Shown here: in pieces, positions 1 through 7,786 of the stretch
How the letters are laid out: every line of letters begins with the position of its first letter
Position numbering within the stretch: position 1 is the first letter of the stretch
From: JAKEGK01 sp036507695
GTDB lineage: Bacteria; Pseudomonadota; Gammaproteobacteria; SZUA-152
Assembly: GCA_036507695.1 (NCBI GenBank)
Contig: DATCIR010000193.1
Location: forward strand, 1-11,085
Direction of reading: 5' to 3'
DNA length: 11,085 bases
Notes under the pieces: generated by a model
The model's database searches: none
Told to the model about the DNA's origin: nothing
What the model saw: only the letters and a program-made list of their open reading frames with translations
Translations under genes and position numbers: made by a program

Positions 1-32
1 TGTTTATTAATTGATCTGTAGTATTTCTTAAA

Positions 33-76
33 GAGTTGTCAACTCACTGTCATGTCATACGTTTATGATCAACTCA
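33..76. repeat. Inverted plus direct CAACTC half-sites
   Basis: GAGTTG at 33-38 and CAACTC at 40-45 form an inverted repeat around a single T. The octamer TCAACTCA at 39-46 recurs at 69-76, exactly 30 bp downstream, about three helical turns. This spacing would put the copies on one face of the DNA. The function is inferred only from the arrangement. Confidence 0.35.
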
Positions 77-95
77 AATGTAGAACGCTTTACAA

Positions 96-111
96 CAATA
101 ATCGATTATTG
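96..111. repeat. Perfect 16-bp palindrome, possible operator
   Basis: CAATAATCGATTATTG reads identically on both strands. It lies 119 bp upstream of the start codon at 230 and directly after a -35-like TTTACA. Perfect palindromes of this size in a leader often bind dimeric regulators, but no specific regulator can be named. Confidence 0.45.
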
Positions 112-229
112 AATTTTCAATGATTGGCATATTTCGATAAAACATCTGTTTTGTAATACCCATATGTTACTGATATCTCATGTTATTTCGAAGTTAATGG
201 ATTTTACTGGACCGTATTAAGGAGGATCA

Positions 230-940
230 ATGGGCGCGTTCGATTTTGCCATGGGTAGATTGTCTTCGCTTTCTTCTGCGTTCTCGCTGCCGAAAGGATC
301 AGGTAAAAATCCAGTAAAGGTGAATAACCTGTCTATCGCCTTGAGTGATAATGCCCTGCGTGCTTTTACTGAGTTTACCATTGGCATGCGCATGCTTCAC
401 AAGCATTCAATCCATCACGGTTTTAGCGTTGCCAATATCACCCGGCAAAATCTGAAATTGCTGCACACCAACTTGAATGCGACCCCGGCCTATCGCGAAA
501 CCATTGCCAAAATCCGCTCACGTGCCGTCACGTCCAACCATTGGGCCTGGTTACCGTTGCTGGCCAATAAGGAAATTAATGCGGGGTTGCTTTATCTGCC
601 CGCAGGCCATAGCGTGACCCCCTTCACGGCGGGGGCAAATGTAACGCTTTACCAAAAGGGGCTGCATACGCCGTTCCCTGCCGCTGGCAGCGGCAGTGCA
701 GGCAGTCAACTCTATCTTGGGCTTACGGGCGAAACCTATATCGAATGCGTACCACCCGCCACGGCTCTCGCTCCATCTGGATTGGCATTCTCCGCGTTTA
801 ACAAAAAAATTGAAGCAACCTCCTGTATTAAACGCGGCGACACCTTTGTTGAAGATCCCGCTCTGCACAAGGTTCATCGCCTTATCTCAACTCACGAACC
901 TTGCCTGCTGCTCAATGTTCATATGCTTCAGCTCGCTTGA
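230..940 (+). CDS. Hypothetical protein, possibly a degenerate cupin-fold protein
   Basis: A 236-residue protein with no recognised name. The start is well supported: AAGGAGG at 219-225 lies 4 nt before the ATG. No signal peptide or membrane helix is evident, so it is probably cytoplasmic. The second half has beta-rich segments spaced like a cupin: GLLYLPAG (119-126), QLYLGLTGETYIECV (160-174), RGDTFVEDP (202-210), then VHRLIST (215-221) and CLLLNVHM (225-232). The final part resembles the last strands of thiol dioxygenase-like cupins (a His, then a Cys-containing strand). The usual HxH metal motif of cupin box 1 is not seen; PFTAGA occupies the expected place, so iron-dependent catalysis is doubtful. 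The N-terminal 100 residues resemble nothing I recognise. It stands alone, convergent with the Wsp cluster, and no functional link is shown. The cupin assignment is inference from a motif pattern only. Confidence 0.75.
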   Translation: MGAFDFAMGRLSSLSSAFSLPKGSGKNPVKVNNLSIALSDNALRAFTEFTIGMRMLHKHSIHHGFSVANITRQNLKLLHTNLNATPAYRETIAKIRSRAVTSNHWAWLPLLANKEINAGLLYLPAGHSVTPFTAGANVTLYQKGLHTPFPAAGSGSAGSQLYLGLTGETYIECVPPATALAPSGLAFSAFNKKIEATSCIKRGDTFVEDPALHKVHRLISTHEPCLLLNVHMLQLA

Positions 941-1144
941 ATCAGCGAAGCAGGCCATAGCGGCGTAGAGCCGGTCTTCAATTCCCGTAATGGGCGGTAT
1001 AATGGCGTCCTCGCAATCGCGGTTGATGACATTTTACAGTGTCAATCAATGATGACCTGTGCGCCGATAGCAATACTCCCGGCGGGTTTATCATTCAAGT
1101 AATAGCCAATTAAAAAAGAACGGCAATAAAAGCGATTTCAGTGC
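941..1144. other. Convergent intergenic spacer
   Basis: This 204-bp spacer separates the 3' ends of the hypothetical gene and wspR. It contains an imperfect inverted repeat (1023-1049; nine-base arms with one bulge and an 8-nt loop) without a T-run after it. A run of six T on the minus strand (1112-1117) lies just after wspR but has no clear GC-rich stem before it. No gene is seen. Confidence 0.5.
1023..1049. repeat. Imperfect inverted repeat between convergent genes
   Basis: TTGATGACA at 1023-1031 pairs with TGTCA-A-TCAA at 1040-1049, with one bulged A and an 8-nt loop. It could form a weak transcript hairpin on either strand. No U-tract follows, so it is not called as an intrinsic terminator. 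Confidence 0.3.
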
Positions 1145-2185
1145 TTAACCAGCGTGGCTTTGATGAACTTTGCTTTGGTTGCGGCCGGCATTTTTTGCCT
1201 CATACAGGGCTTCATCCGCCAGCTTGATCAAATCCGCGGGTGACGTGCCCTCATTCGCCACCTTGCACGCAATCCCCATACTAATCGTTATGTTGTTTGT
1301 CAGTGGCGAGTACGCATGGGGCAGTTCCAGCGCTTCGACCGCATGGCGCAGGGAGTCCGCTATTTTCAACGCACCGGTAGCATCTGTGCTGGGTAACACA
1401 ACGGCAAATTCCTCGCCCCCGTAACGCGCCACCAGATCGGCGGGACGTTGCACGGCTTTTTGCAGAGCGGCGGCCACTTTCTGCAGGCACTCGTCGCCTT
1501 TTAAATGCCCGTAGTTGTCGTTGTAAAGCTTGAAGTAATCGATATCAATCAGGATTAACGCGATCGTGGTATCATCCCGCGCCGAGCGTAAACATTCTTT
1601 GCGGATAAAATCATCAAACCGCCGCCGATTGGCAATGCAGGTCAAGCCATCCAGGCAAGTCAACTTTTGCAGCTCGGCGTTACTTCTCTGCAGTTCCTTT
1701 TGCAGCTCACCCAATTTCCTAAACGCTTCGTCACGTTCCAATTGGGTCAGATAGGCCTTGGTATGCGCCCTGATGCGCGCGATTAACTCGATTCTATCGG
1801 GCAGTTTCACCAGATAATCGTTCGCCCCATTTTCGAACGCAACGCTTTTATCGTGAGGATCTTCCTTGCTGGATAACACAATAATAGGGATATTGCTGGT
1901 TGCGGTATCTTTGCGGTAAGACTTCATCAGGGTGTAGCCGTCGATAGCCGGCATGATCAGGTCTTGCAATATCACCGTGGGTTTCACTTGCGCCGCCATG
2001 CGAACCGCCCGGGAGGGGTCTGAGCAATAATGAAACTCGATATCCTGTTCCGCATCCAGCATGCGGCGAATCCCTTCGGATACCATTATCTGGTCATCGA
2101 CCAACAATACGACCGGGTGCATTTTCTGCCCCGGCGCAGTGACATTGCCGGTTCGAGAACGTCCTGGAAACTCCTGCACAGTCAT
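1145..2185 (-). CDS. wspR: WspR, response regulator with GGDEF diguanylate cyclase
   Basis: A 346-residue cytoplasmic regulator that makes cyclic di-GMP from two GTP when phosphorylated, the output of the Wsp pathway. The receiver domain spans about 23-145, with acidic pair D30/D31, phosphoacceptor D75 within QDLIMP and conserved K127. A helical linker (about 145-175) precedes the GGDEF domain (176-340). The active-site motif GGEEF is at 256-260. An RxxD inhibitory site (R247 to D250) lies five residues before it, so product feedback inhibition is probably retained. Length, domain order and many segments (LVDDQ, VKPTVILQDL, GANDYLVKLPD, ARYGGEEF) match Pseudomonas WspR closely. The ATG is preceded by GAGGG with a 4-nt gap. 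It is last in the cluster, 108 nt after wspF, so it may be partly uncoupled from the upstream genes. Confidence 0.95.
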   Translation of the reverse strand: MTVQEFPGRSRTGNVTAPGQKMHPVVLLVDDQIMVSEGIRRMLDAEQDIEFHYCSDPSRAVRMAAQVKPTVILQDLIMPAIDGYTLMKSYRKDTATSNIPIIVLSSKEDPHDKSVAFENGANDYLVKLPDRIELIARIRAHTKAYLTQLERDEAFRKLGELQKELQRSNAELQKLTCLDGLTCIANRRRFDDFIRKECLRSARDDTTIALILIDIDYFKLYNDNYGHLKGDECLQKVAAALQKAVQRPADLVARYGGEEFAVVLPSTDATGALKIADSLRHAVEALELPHAYSPLTNNITISMGIACKVANEGTSPADLIKLADEALYEAKNAGRNQSKVHQSHAG

Positions 2186-2293
2186 ACTGCCCTCATTTGC
2201 GCGGTGCCTTAAAACATTAACTATGTATACAACATCGGGGGTACGCTGCGCATAAAATATTTGCCACCTGCCGACCGCCGCGCATACCGGTAT
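2186..2293 (-). promoter_or_regulatory. wspF-wspR spacer, possible internal regulatory site
   Basis: This is the largest gap in an otherwise compact cluster. It begins, right after the wspF stop, with the perfect 10-bp palindrome ATACCGGTAT (2284-2293). It also carries AT-rich stretches with TATACA-like hexamers. No well-spaced -35/-10 pair is clear, so an internal wspR promoter is only a possibility. Confidence 0.25.
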
Positions 2294-3376
2294 CTATGAC
2301 GATCCCGTTTCATTCATATCCAATTGTTGTAACGCCAAATTCCCTGAATTTCGATTGCCAGAATTGGTGATTCTGACCAATGCGTCGGCGATCTGGCCTA
2401 TCGGCAACACAGCGACGGCGGCGTTCAGTTCCAGCGCGGCCTTGGGCATACCGTAGACCGCCGAGGTCGCCTGGTCTTGTGCGATAGTATAAGCGCCTTT
2501 GCGGCGTAATTCCTGTAGTCCTTTCGCTCCATCTTTGCCCATTCCTGTCAGCAAAATCGCAACCACGGAGTGACGCCAATTGTCAGCCAGGCTGTTAAAA
2601 AAAACATCCACCGAGGGCCGATAGAAGGTGTCTGTGGGCTCGTGGCTATATGTCAACCGGCCCTTAGGTGACACCGTCAAGTGGGAATTGGCTGCGGCCA
2701 GGTATACCCTGCCGGGAGTGGGTAAGTCGCCATCTTTGGCCAGTTCTACCGTTAGCGCACTTTTAACGTTTAACCACTTGGCCAATGCGGGAGCAAACGC
2801 TGCGTCCACGTGCTGGATTATTATGACAGGTGATTGAAAATCCTTAGGTAGTTGACTGAGAACCTTGACTAACGCATCCGGACCGCCGGACGAACACCCA
2901 ATTGCCACCAGGTTTTTCCGCGCTGGAAAATAACCGGACTGTAATTCACCGGCCCTGTGTTCTACAGGCTGGGCGGGTATATCCCGGGTTAAAACCCTGA
3001 TTTGCGCCATTTTCCTTTGCAGCGCTGCGACGGCCGGATCATATTCACGGCTGTCGAGTTTCGGTGTATTCACCGCATCGATCGCACCGGCGCCCATGGC
3101 GCTGAATACTATCTCTGCCTGGTCCTCGACGGAACCGGTCACAATTAATATCGCACACGGCGTGTCGGCCATGATTTGCCGAATCACAGCGATACCATCG
3201 ATATCCCGCACCAGGGGATCCATTAATATCAGGTCAGGTATGACACTCCTGCAAAGCTTGATTGCGTTTTTGCCACTTGAAGTGGTCCAGGCAAGCTCGT
3301 ACTCTCGCGTCAAAGTAACGATTCGAATCAGTTCTCTTCGAGCCAGTTGCTTGTTGTTGATGATGGCAACTTTCAT
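2294..3376 (-). CDS. wspF: WspF, CheB-type protein-glutamate methylesterase
   Basis: A 360-residue CheB-family protein that removes methyl groups from receptor glutamates and so lowers WspE kinase output. In Pseudomonas, loss of WspF locks the pathway on. The N-terminal receiver (1-125) has phosphoacceptor D53 in LILMD. The C-terminal esterase (about 153-335) has the expected catalytic residues: Ser162 in GCSSGG, His189 in IIQHV and Asp282 in TGMGKDG. The receiver is unusual: positions equivalent to the acidic pair are N7 and N8, and the conserved Lys near the end is absent (VNTPK, with T104 where Lys is expected). The start codon overlaps the wspE stop by 4 nt (ATGA), implying translational coupling. 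A short polar tail (340-360) follows the esterase domain. Confidence 0.93.
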   Translation of the reverse strand: MKVAIINNKQLARRELIRIVTLTREYELAWTTSSGKNAIKLCRSVIPDLILMDPLVRDIDGIAVIRQIMADTPCAILIVTGSVEDQAEIVFSAMGAGAIDAVNTPKLDSREYDPAVAALQRKMAQIRVLTRDIPAQPVEHRAGELQSGYFPARKNLVAIGCSSGGPDALVKVLSQLPKDFQSPVIIIQHVDAAFAPALAKWLNVKSALTVELAKDGDLPTPGRVYLAAANSHLTVSPKGRLTYSHEPTDTFYRPSVDVFFNSLADNWRHSVVAILLTGMGKDGAKGLQELRRKGAYTIAQDQATSAVYGMPKAALELNAAVAVLPIGQIADALVRITNSGNRNSGNLALQQLDMNETGSS

Positions 3377-5700
3377 TCCACCGCTTCCCCGATCAGATCG
3401 GCCACGGCTTCAAGCAAGGCTTCATCATCGAAACTGCCTTTGGTAAAATAATAATCGGCCCCCGCTTCAAGTCCGCGTTGGCGGTCCAGCGGCCGGTCTT
3501 TATAAGACACGATCATGACAGGCAATGCACTTAAATGATCGTCCTTCTTCATATAGCCAACCAGCGCAATGCCATCCATACGCGGCATATCCACATCCGT
3601 GATAACCAATTGATAGTCGGCCCTCCTGACAGTATTCCATCCGTCCATTCCGTCCACCGCAACATCAACCCGGTAGCCATGCGCCTCCAGCAATTGGCGT
3701 TCAATTTCCCGCACGGTAAGGGAATCATCCACAACTAGGATACGTTTGCGCACTTTGCGGCTTAATGCGTCCACATATGGTTTAAGCGCGCCTGTCGCGG
3801 ACCCTTGCTCCATTGCACCTATGGAGCGCATCAGATCATCGACATCCAGTATCAGAACCGGGGTTCCATCTTCCGTGAGTGAAACGGCGCTTATATCCTG
3901 CACTTTTCCCAAACGTTGATCCAGGGACTGGACTGACAGTTTACGTTGACCGATGAATTGATCCACGACAATGCCATAACGGCTTATCCGGTCGCTTACG
4001 ACAACGACGTTTAACTCATCAACGCCAACGGCTGGCATGTCCAATTCAAGAACGTGAGACGCCGGCACCAGGCTGATCAGTTCGCCTTTGTCCGAAATGC
4101 ATTGACGGCCATCCACCACCTGCAACTGCCCGGTTGACACTGAAAGCAAACGATCAACCCGGGACAAAGGAAACGCATACGGCTCACCCGCAATCTTCAC
4201 CACCAGCGTTGAAATCAGTGATAGCGTCAGAGGCAATTGCAGATCGAATCGAAGTCCGCCCGCGATTTTATTGGTAACAACCACCTTGCCATGCATTTCC
4301 TGAACAAGACTTCGCACCGCGTCGAGCCCGACACCACGCCCGGAAATTTCGGTGACTTCCGTCTTGGTGGAAAAGTCGGGCAGAAAAAGAAATTCCAGCA
4401 GTTCCGCTTCCGGTAAATTCAGCGCCACAGCTTTCGTGGCCAGTCCGCGCGATACAATGGTTTTTCGTAATACATCCAGATCAACTCCTTTTCCATCGTC
4501 TTCAACCACGATGTCCAGCATTCCACCCCGGTGACTGGCCGACACATGAATAGCGCCTTGTTCCGGTTTATTTCCGGATTTACGTCCTATCGGCAACTCG
4601 ATACCATGATCCACGGCGTTACGCACCAGGTGTATAATAGGCGCTTTTATCTTTTCCAGAACATCCCTGTCTACCGGTGTGTCGTTACCATCAATAATCA
4701 GCTGCGCACGTTTCCCCAATTCCCTGGCGATATCGCGCACCATTCTTTGCAAGCCCTGGGTGCCATCGGAAAACGGCCGCATGCGGCTGGCAACCACCTC
4801 GTGGTAGATTTTCGACGACAGTTTGCAGTTACGCCGGTCATAATCGTCCAGCTCAACCAGACGTTCGGACAACAGCGTCCGGCAGTCTGTCAATTTCTTT
4901 TGCGCATCCAGAAGTTGTGCGCGTATACGATCGGAAGCCGATGTATGCTCGATGGATTCCCTAAGTGAGTCCAACAAGTTGCTTAACTCCACCTGACGCC
5001 GTTTCAATAACAGCATGGAATCGGTTAGCGGACGCAATCTGCCCGACTCAACCAGCATTTCGCTGGACAAGCCAACAATTCGTGTCAGACGATCCGCGTT
5101 TATCCGGATCACACGCTCGTCACTATCTTTGCTAGCCCGGAAATTCTCGCCGGATTTACCGCTGAATTCATCCACTTCAGGCATTGCGGAAATGCGTTTG
5201 GTTTTTCCCGTCGCCCCGCGCTTAGACAAACCCAGTCCAGTGGAAACACTATCCTCAGCCGCGGACGCCGCTGGCTTACCGGAGAACGTGGCAACCAGTT
5301 GGCCTTGGAGCGAGGAAATCATCGGTTGATTTTGCGCGATCCAGTGCGCCGTTTCAGATTCATCCAGGTGCGCTATTTGCACAATCGCATCCACCGCTTT
5401 TAACAACAAGTCGATGTGCGCACTGGTCAAGACTAGTTGCCGGCGTTGCGCCGCAACGAAACAATCTTCCAGTTCGTGCGCGATCACTACCACGGCATCA
5501 ATACCCACAATCCTCGCGGCGCCCTTGACAGAGTGCGACGCACGCATCAAGGCTTCCAGTTTTTCTTCTGACCGGACATCCTTTTCGAGATCCAACAAAC
5601 CTTGCGTCAATATGGTAGCCTGGCTTTCCGCTTCCATGCGAAACAAGTCGTGCATGGATAAATCGCTCAAATCACCGTTGTGACCTGTTGTGTTAGCCAC
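3373..5700 (-). CDS. wspE: WspE, hybrid CheA histidine kinase with C-terminal receiver
   Basis: A 775-residue cytoplasmic kinase that autophosphorylates in response to WspA and passes phosphate to WspR and probably WspF. Domains in order: Hpt (about 10-130) with phospho-His H56 in ASHSVKGAAR; a low-complexity linker (140-195); a dimerisation region (about 200-300); the ATPase domain (310-488) with N-box HLVRNAVDHG (357-366), G1 DDGKG (401-405) and G2 GRGVGLD (454-460); a CheW-like coupling domain (490-625); and a receiver (653-770) with D658/D659, phosphoacceptor D702 and K754. This architecture is that of WspE. The start is taken as GTG at 5700, overlapping the wspD stop by 8 nt, with GAGG 9 nt upstream. 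An in-frame ATG at codon 16 lacks a ribosome site and would trim the Hpt domain. The stop overlaps the wspF start. Confidence 0.95.
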   Translation of the reverse strand: MANTTGHNGDLSDLSMHDLFRMEAESQATILTQGLLDLEKDVRSEEKLEALMRASHSVKGAARIVGIDAVVVIAHELEDCFVAAQRRQLVLTSAHIDLLLKAVDAIVQIAHLDESETAHWIAQNQPMISSLQGQLVATFSGKPAASAAEDSVSTGLGLSKRGATGKTKRISAMPEVDEFSGKSGENFRASKDSDERVIRINADRLTRIVGLSSEMLVESGRLRPLTDSMLLLKRRQVELSNLLDSLRESIEHTSASDRIRAQLLDAQKKLTDCRTLLSERLVELDDYDRRNCKLSSKIYHEVVASRMRPFSDGTQGLQRMVRDIARELGKRAQLIIDGNDTPVDRDVLEKIKAPIIHLVRNAVDHGIELPIGRKSGNKPEQGAIHVSASHRGGMLDIVVEDDGKGVDLDVLRKTIVSRGLATKAVALNLPEAELLEFLFLPDFSTKTEVTEISGRGVGLDAVRSLVQEMHGKVVVTNKIAGGLRFDLQLPLTLSLISTLVVKIAGEPYAFPLSRVDRLLSVSTGQLQVVDGRQCISDKGELISLVPASHVLELDMPAVGVDELNVVVVSDRISRYGIVVDQFIGQRKLSVQSLDQRLGKVQDISAVSLTEDGTPVLILDVDDLMRSIGAMEQGSATGALKPYVDALSRKVRKRILVVDDSLTVREIERQLLEAHGYRVDVAVDGMDGWNTVRRADYQLVITDVDMPRMDGIALVGYMKKDDHLSALPVMIVSYKDRPLDRQRGLEAGADYYFTKGSFDDEALLEAVADLIGEAVE

Positions 5701-6379
5701 CTAGCATTACCTCAAACGTATGAGCCAGCTTATTGGCATCAATGCATGCGGTATTTTTTCCCCCAACATCCAGCAACCCCAGCAACAGCTGAGACTTTTC
5801 CGCTTCCATCGTTGCCGGGACCTGCATTAAATCTTCCGGGTTATAGCGAAACACACCGCCCACCTCGTCAACTGGGAAAACATAGTCTTTGTTATTTATC
5901 CGCACGACCAGAAACCGCTTGTAAACGCCCCGCACTTTTAACCGCTTGTTATCGTCCTGATGGCTAACTCCCAGCAAAAACGCCAGAGAAAAACTTAAGC
6001 GAACCGAACCGCCGATGTTTATAACACCAAGAACCGCTTTGTGCGACCGGCGTGGAATCTTGTGAACAAATTTATCTTGCGCTACTTCGACGAAATTACG
6101 GGTTGACAAAGCAAACCATTCGTCGCCGATTCGAAAATAAATAACAGACTGACTGGTTTTGGCGGCCGGTTCGAGATGACCGGAAATTATCCGGGTCCAT
6201 TGTTCAATGTAACCATCCGGGATGCGCTTATCGAAAACCTGCCGGCCGGCTTGCCAATAGATGCTGCAGTTCCGGCAATGAATAACGTCTTTGAGCTTTT
6301 CGCAGCGCAACGCCTGCTTGCCCCATACCCCGATAGTATTCCAACAACTTGCCTTTACCGGAATTTCTATGTCGCTCAT
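5693..6379 (-). CDS. wspD: WspD, CheW-type coupling protein with N-terminal Cys segment
   Basis: A 228-residue second coupling protein expected to link WspA to the kinase WspE. The C-terminal two thirds (about 78-226) form a CheW-like domain, with VIYFRIGDEWFALST at its start and VLGVINIGG in the middle. The N-terminus carries a distinctive segment, CWNTIGVWG (12-20), then a cysteine at 26 and HCRNC (34-38). Similar segments occur in WspD-type couplers. Four cysteines (C12, C26, C35, C38) could bind a metal, but this is inference. The ATG at 6379 is chosen because it gives the usual short lead-in before CWNTIG. A TTG at 6400, with a weak AGAGA ribosome site, would add seven residues. The 3' end overlaps the wspE GTG start by 8 nt. 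Confidence 0.88.
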   Translation of the reverse strand: MSDIEIPVKASCWNTIGVWGKQALRCEKLKDVIHCRNCSIYWQAGRQVFDKRIPDGYIEQWTRIISGHLEPAAKTSQSVIYFRIGDEWFALSTRNFVEVAQDKFVHKIPRRSHKAVLGVINIGGSVRLSFSLAFLLGVSHQDDNKRLKVRGVYKRFLVVRINNKDYVFPVDEVGGVFRYNPEDLMQVPATMEAEKSQLLLGLLDVGGKNTACIDANKLAHTFEVMLGG

Positions 6380-6441
6380 ACGCCCATTTGCTATTGCCAA
6401 AAATTTCTCTGCCTGGAAACATCACAACAATACTGGATCAT

Positions 6442-7761
6442 TTACGCCACGCTGGACTGACCCGGTTTACGTTGCGCAACCCGCTTGGCGCGGCGTTGGT
6501 AGGACAACGCCGCTTCGCTGTCACCCCTTTTTTCCGCCACCAACGCAGCCAGCCGCAACGCCCGTTCATGGTTGGGATCGAGATAGATTGCTTTTCGAAG
6601 TATATTCTCCGCTTCCTTGGTCTCGCCATTTAAGTCCCTGATAAGACCTAAAAGGTAGTAGCCGTCAGCGGAGTCCGGACTTTGCTTGAGAAAGCGCAGG
6701 CATAATTCAATGGCTTCCGCGTATTTACCCTGGTTCGTCAAGCGCTCAACACTGGCCAGCGATATGTTTGGCTGCGCGGGTTCCGGCAATGGCTGGGTCT
6801 TCGCTAATGACGTTTTTTTTGCTCTTGATTTGTTAACCGCAGCGCCCGCGGTTACCGAGGACTTGGCCGGTGAAATACCCGCCAGTTGGTCAAGCACCGT
6901 CTGCCAATGGCCAGGCATATTCTGCGGCAATTCCACAGCCCGCTTGGTTTTTCGCCGCCGCGCTTCGTTAACTTTGACATAGCCAAACGAACGCGCTGTA
7001 TAGAGCGGCACAAAAATCTCCCGGGTCACCTGCGAGGCTTCAGCATGCCCCACAAATAACGCGCCGCGTTCTTTTAACGCCCGGTGTAGCTTTTCCATCG
7101 CGGTTTTTTGCGTCCCCCTGTCAAAATAAATCAACAGATTCCGGCAAAAAATAGCGTCATAATAATTGTCTTCCTGACTTAACGGACCAACTAAGAAATT
7201 CCCTTGCTGAAAATTCACAACCCGCCTGATTTCGTCAATCAGCCGGTAACCCGCGCCACCCTTTTTGAAATAACTTTCCTGGATTTCCTGGTCAACACCG
7301 CGAAAGGAGTTTTTCCCGTAAATGGCCCGCTTGGCCTTGGTGAGCGCACGCTTACTGATATCAACGGCGTCAATGGCAATTTTCGCCAGGTCCACCCCGG
7401 CACGATGCAAACAAATCGCCGCTGAATAAGGTTCCTCGCCACTGGCGCACGGTATACTTAAGATTCGTATTTTTTCACCCGGTTTTAGTTTCGGCTCGAT
7501 GGAGTTAATGACATAGTCCCGAAACGCGTCAAACGGCGTGTTATTACGGAAAAACCAGGTTTCCGGGACAACGACCTCTTCGACCAATTCCGCCAGTTCA
7601 GTCGCATCGGCCAACAACATCTCGTAATAGTGTTTGATGTCATCAATTTTTTTCTCCGCCAGGCGATAGCGCACCGCCCGCTCGATACTCGAATCACCCA
7701 CCGAAGACGCGTTCAGGCCAATTTTCTGATGCAATAGTTTTTTGATGGATGGAAATGGCAT
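6442..7761 (-). CDS. wspC: WspC, CheR methyltransferase with C-terminal TPR repeats
   Basis: A 439-residue methyltransferase that uses S-adenosylmethionine to methylate receptor glutamates, opposing WspF. The CheR N-terminal helical domain covers about 5-65 and the catalytic domain 66-265. Visible motifs are ETWFFR (67-72), the SAM-binding PCASGEEPYS (104-113) and FCRNLLIYFD (205-214). A basic, Ala/Pro-rich linker (about 266-333) leads to tetratricopeptide repeats (334-428), with the consensus-like AENILRKAIYLDPNHERAL at 384-402. CheR-TPR fusion is characteristic of WspC; the TPRs probably mediate binding to partner proteins, in place of a receptor tail pentapeptide, which WspA lacks. It follows wspB by 25 nt; no strong ribosome site precedes its ATG. 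Confidence 0.94.
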   Translation of the reverse strand: MPFPSIKKLLHQKIGLNASSVGDSSIERAVRYRLAEKKIDDIKHYYEMLLADATELAELVEEVVVPETWFFRNNTPFDAFRDYVINSIEPKLKPGEKIRILSIPCASGEEPYSAAICLHRAGVDLAKIAIDAVDISKRALTKAKRAIYGKNSFRGVDQEIQESYFKKGGAGYRLIDEIRRVVNFQQGNFLVGPLSQEDNYYDAIFCRNLLIYFDRGTQKTAMEKLHRALKERGALFVGHAEASQVTREIFVPLYTARSFGYVKVNEARRRKTKRAVELPQNMPGHWQTVLDQLAGISPAKSSVTAGAAVNKSRAKKTSLAKTQPLPEPAQPNISLASVERLTNQGKYAEAIELCLRFLKQSPDSADGYYLLGLIRDLNGETKEAENILRKAIYLDPNHERALRLAALVAEKRGDSEAALSYQRRAKRVAQRKPGQSSVA

Positions 7762-7786
7762 GTTGTCTGTCTAAACTTCGTCAATA

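Larger units (their letters stand above)
1..229. promoter_or_regulatory. AT-rich leader upstream of the 230-940 gene, likely promoter region
   Basis: No gene is visible here. The stretch is clearly richer in A+T than the coding DNA that follows. It contains a perfect 16-bp palindrome (96-111), an inverted repeat GAGTTG-T-CAACTC (33-45) and a further direct copy of TCAACTCA at 69-76. A TTTACA hexamer at 89-94 matches five of six bases of a sigma-70 -35 box, but no good -10 box follows at the usual spacing. TGTAAT at 152-157 resembles a -10 box but lacks a convincing partner. It probably holds the promoter and operator of the downstream gene; the exact start point is not resolved. Confidence 0.4.

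Noticed and set aside
551..877. Minus-strand 108-codon frame inside the orphan gene
   Set aside because: Antisense to a gene with a strong ribosome site; no motif and low-quality composition.
1105..1144. Intrinsic terminator for the wsp cluster
   Set aside because: There is a run of six T on the minus strand but no GC-rich stem in front of it.
4531..4968. Plus-strand 145-codon frame inside wspE
   Set aside because: Lies opposite the well-supported dimerisation and ATPase region of WspE; an antisense shadow with no motif.
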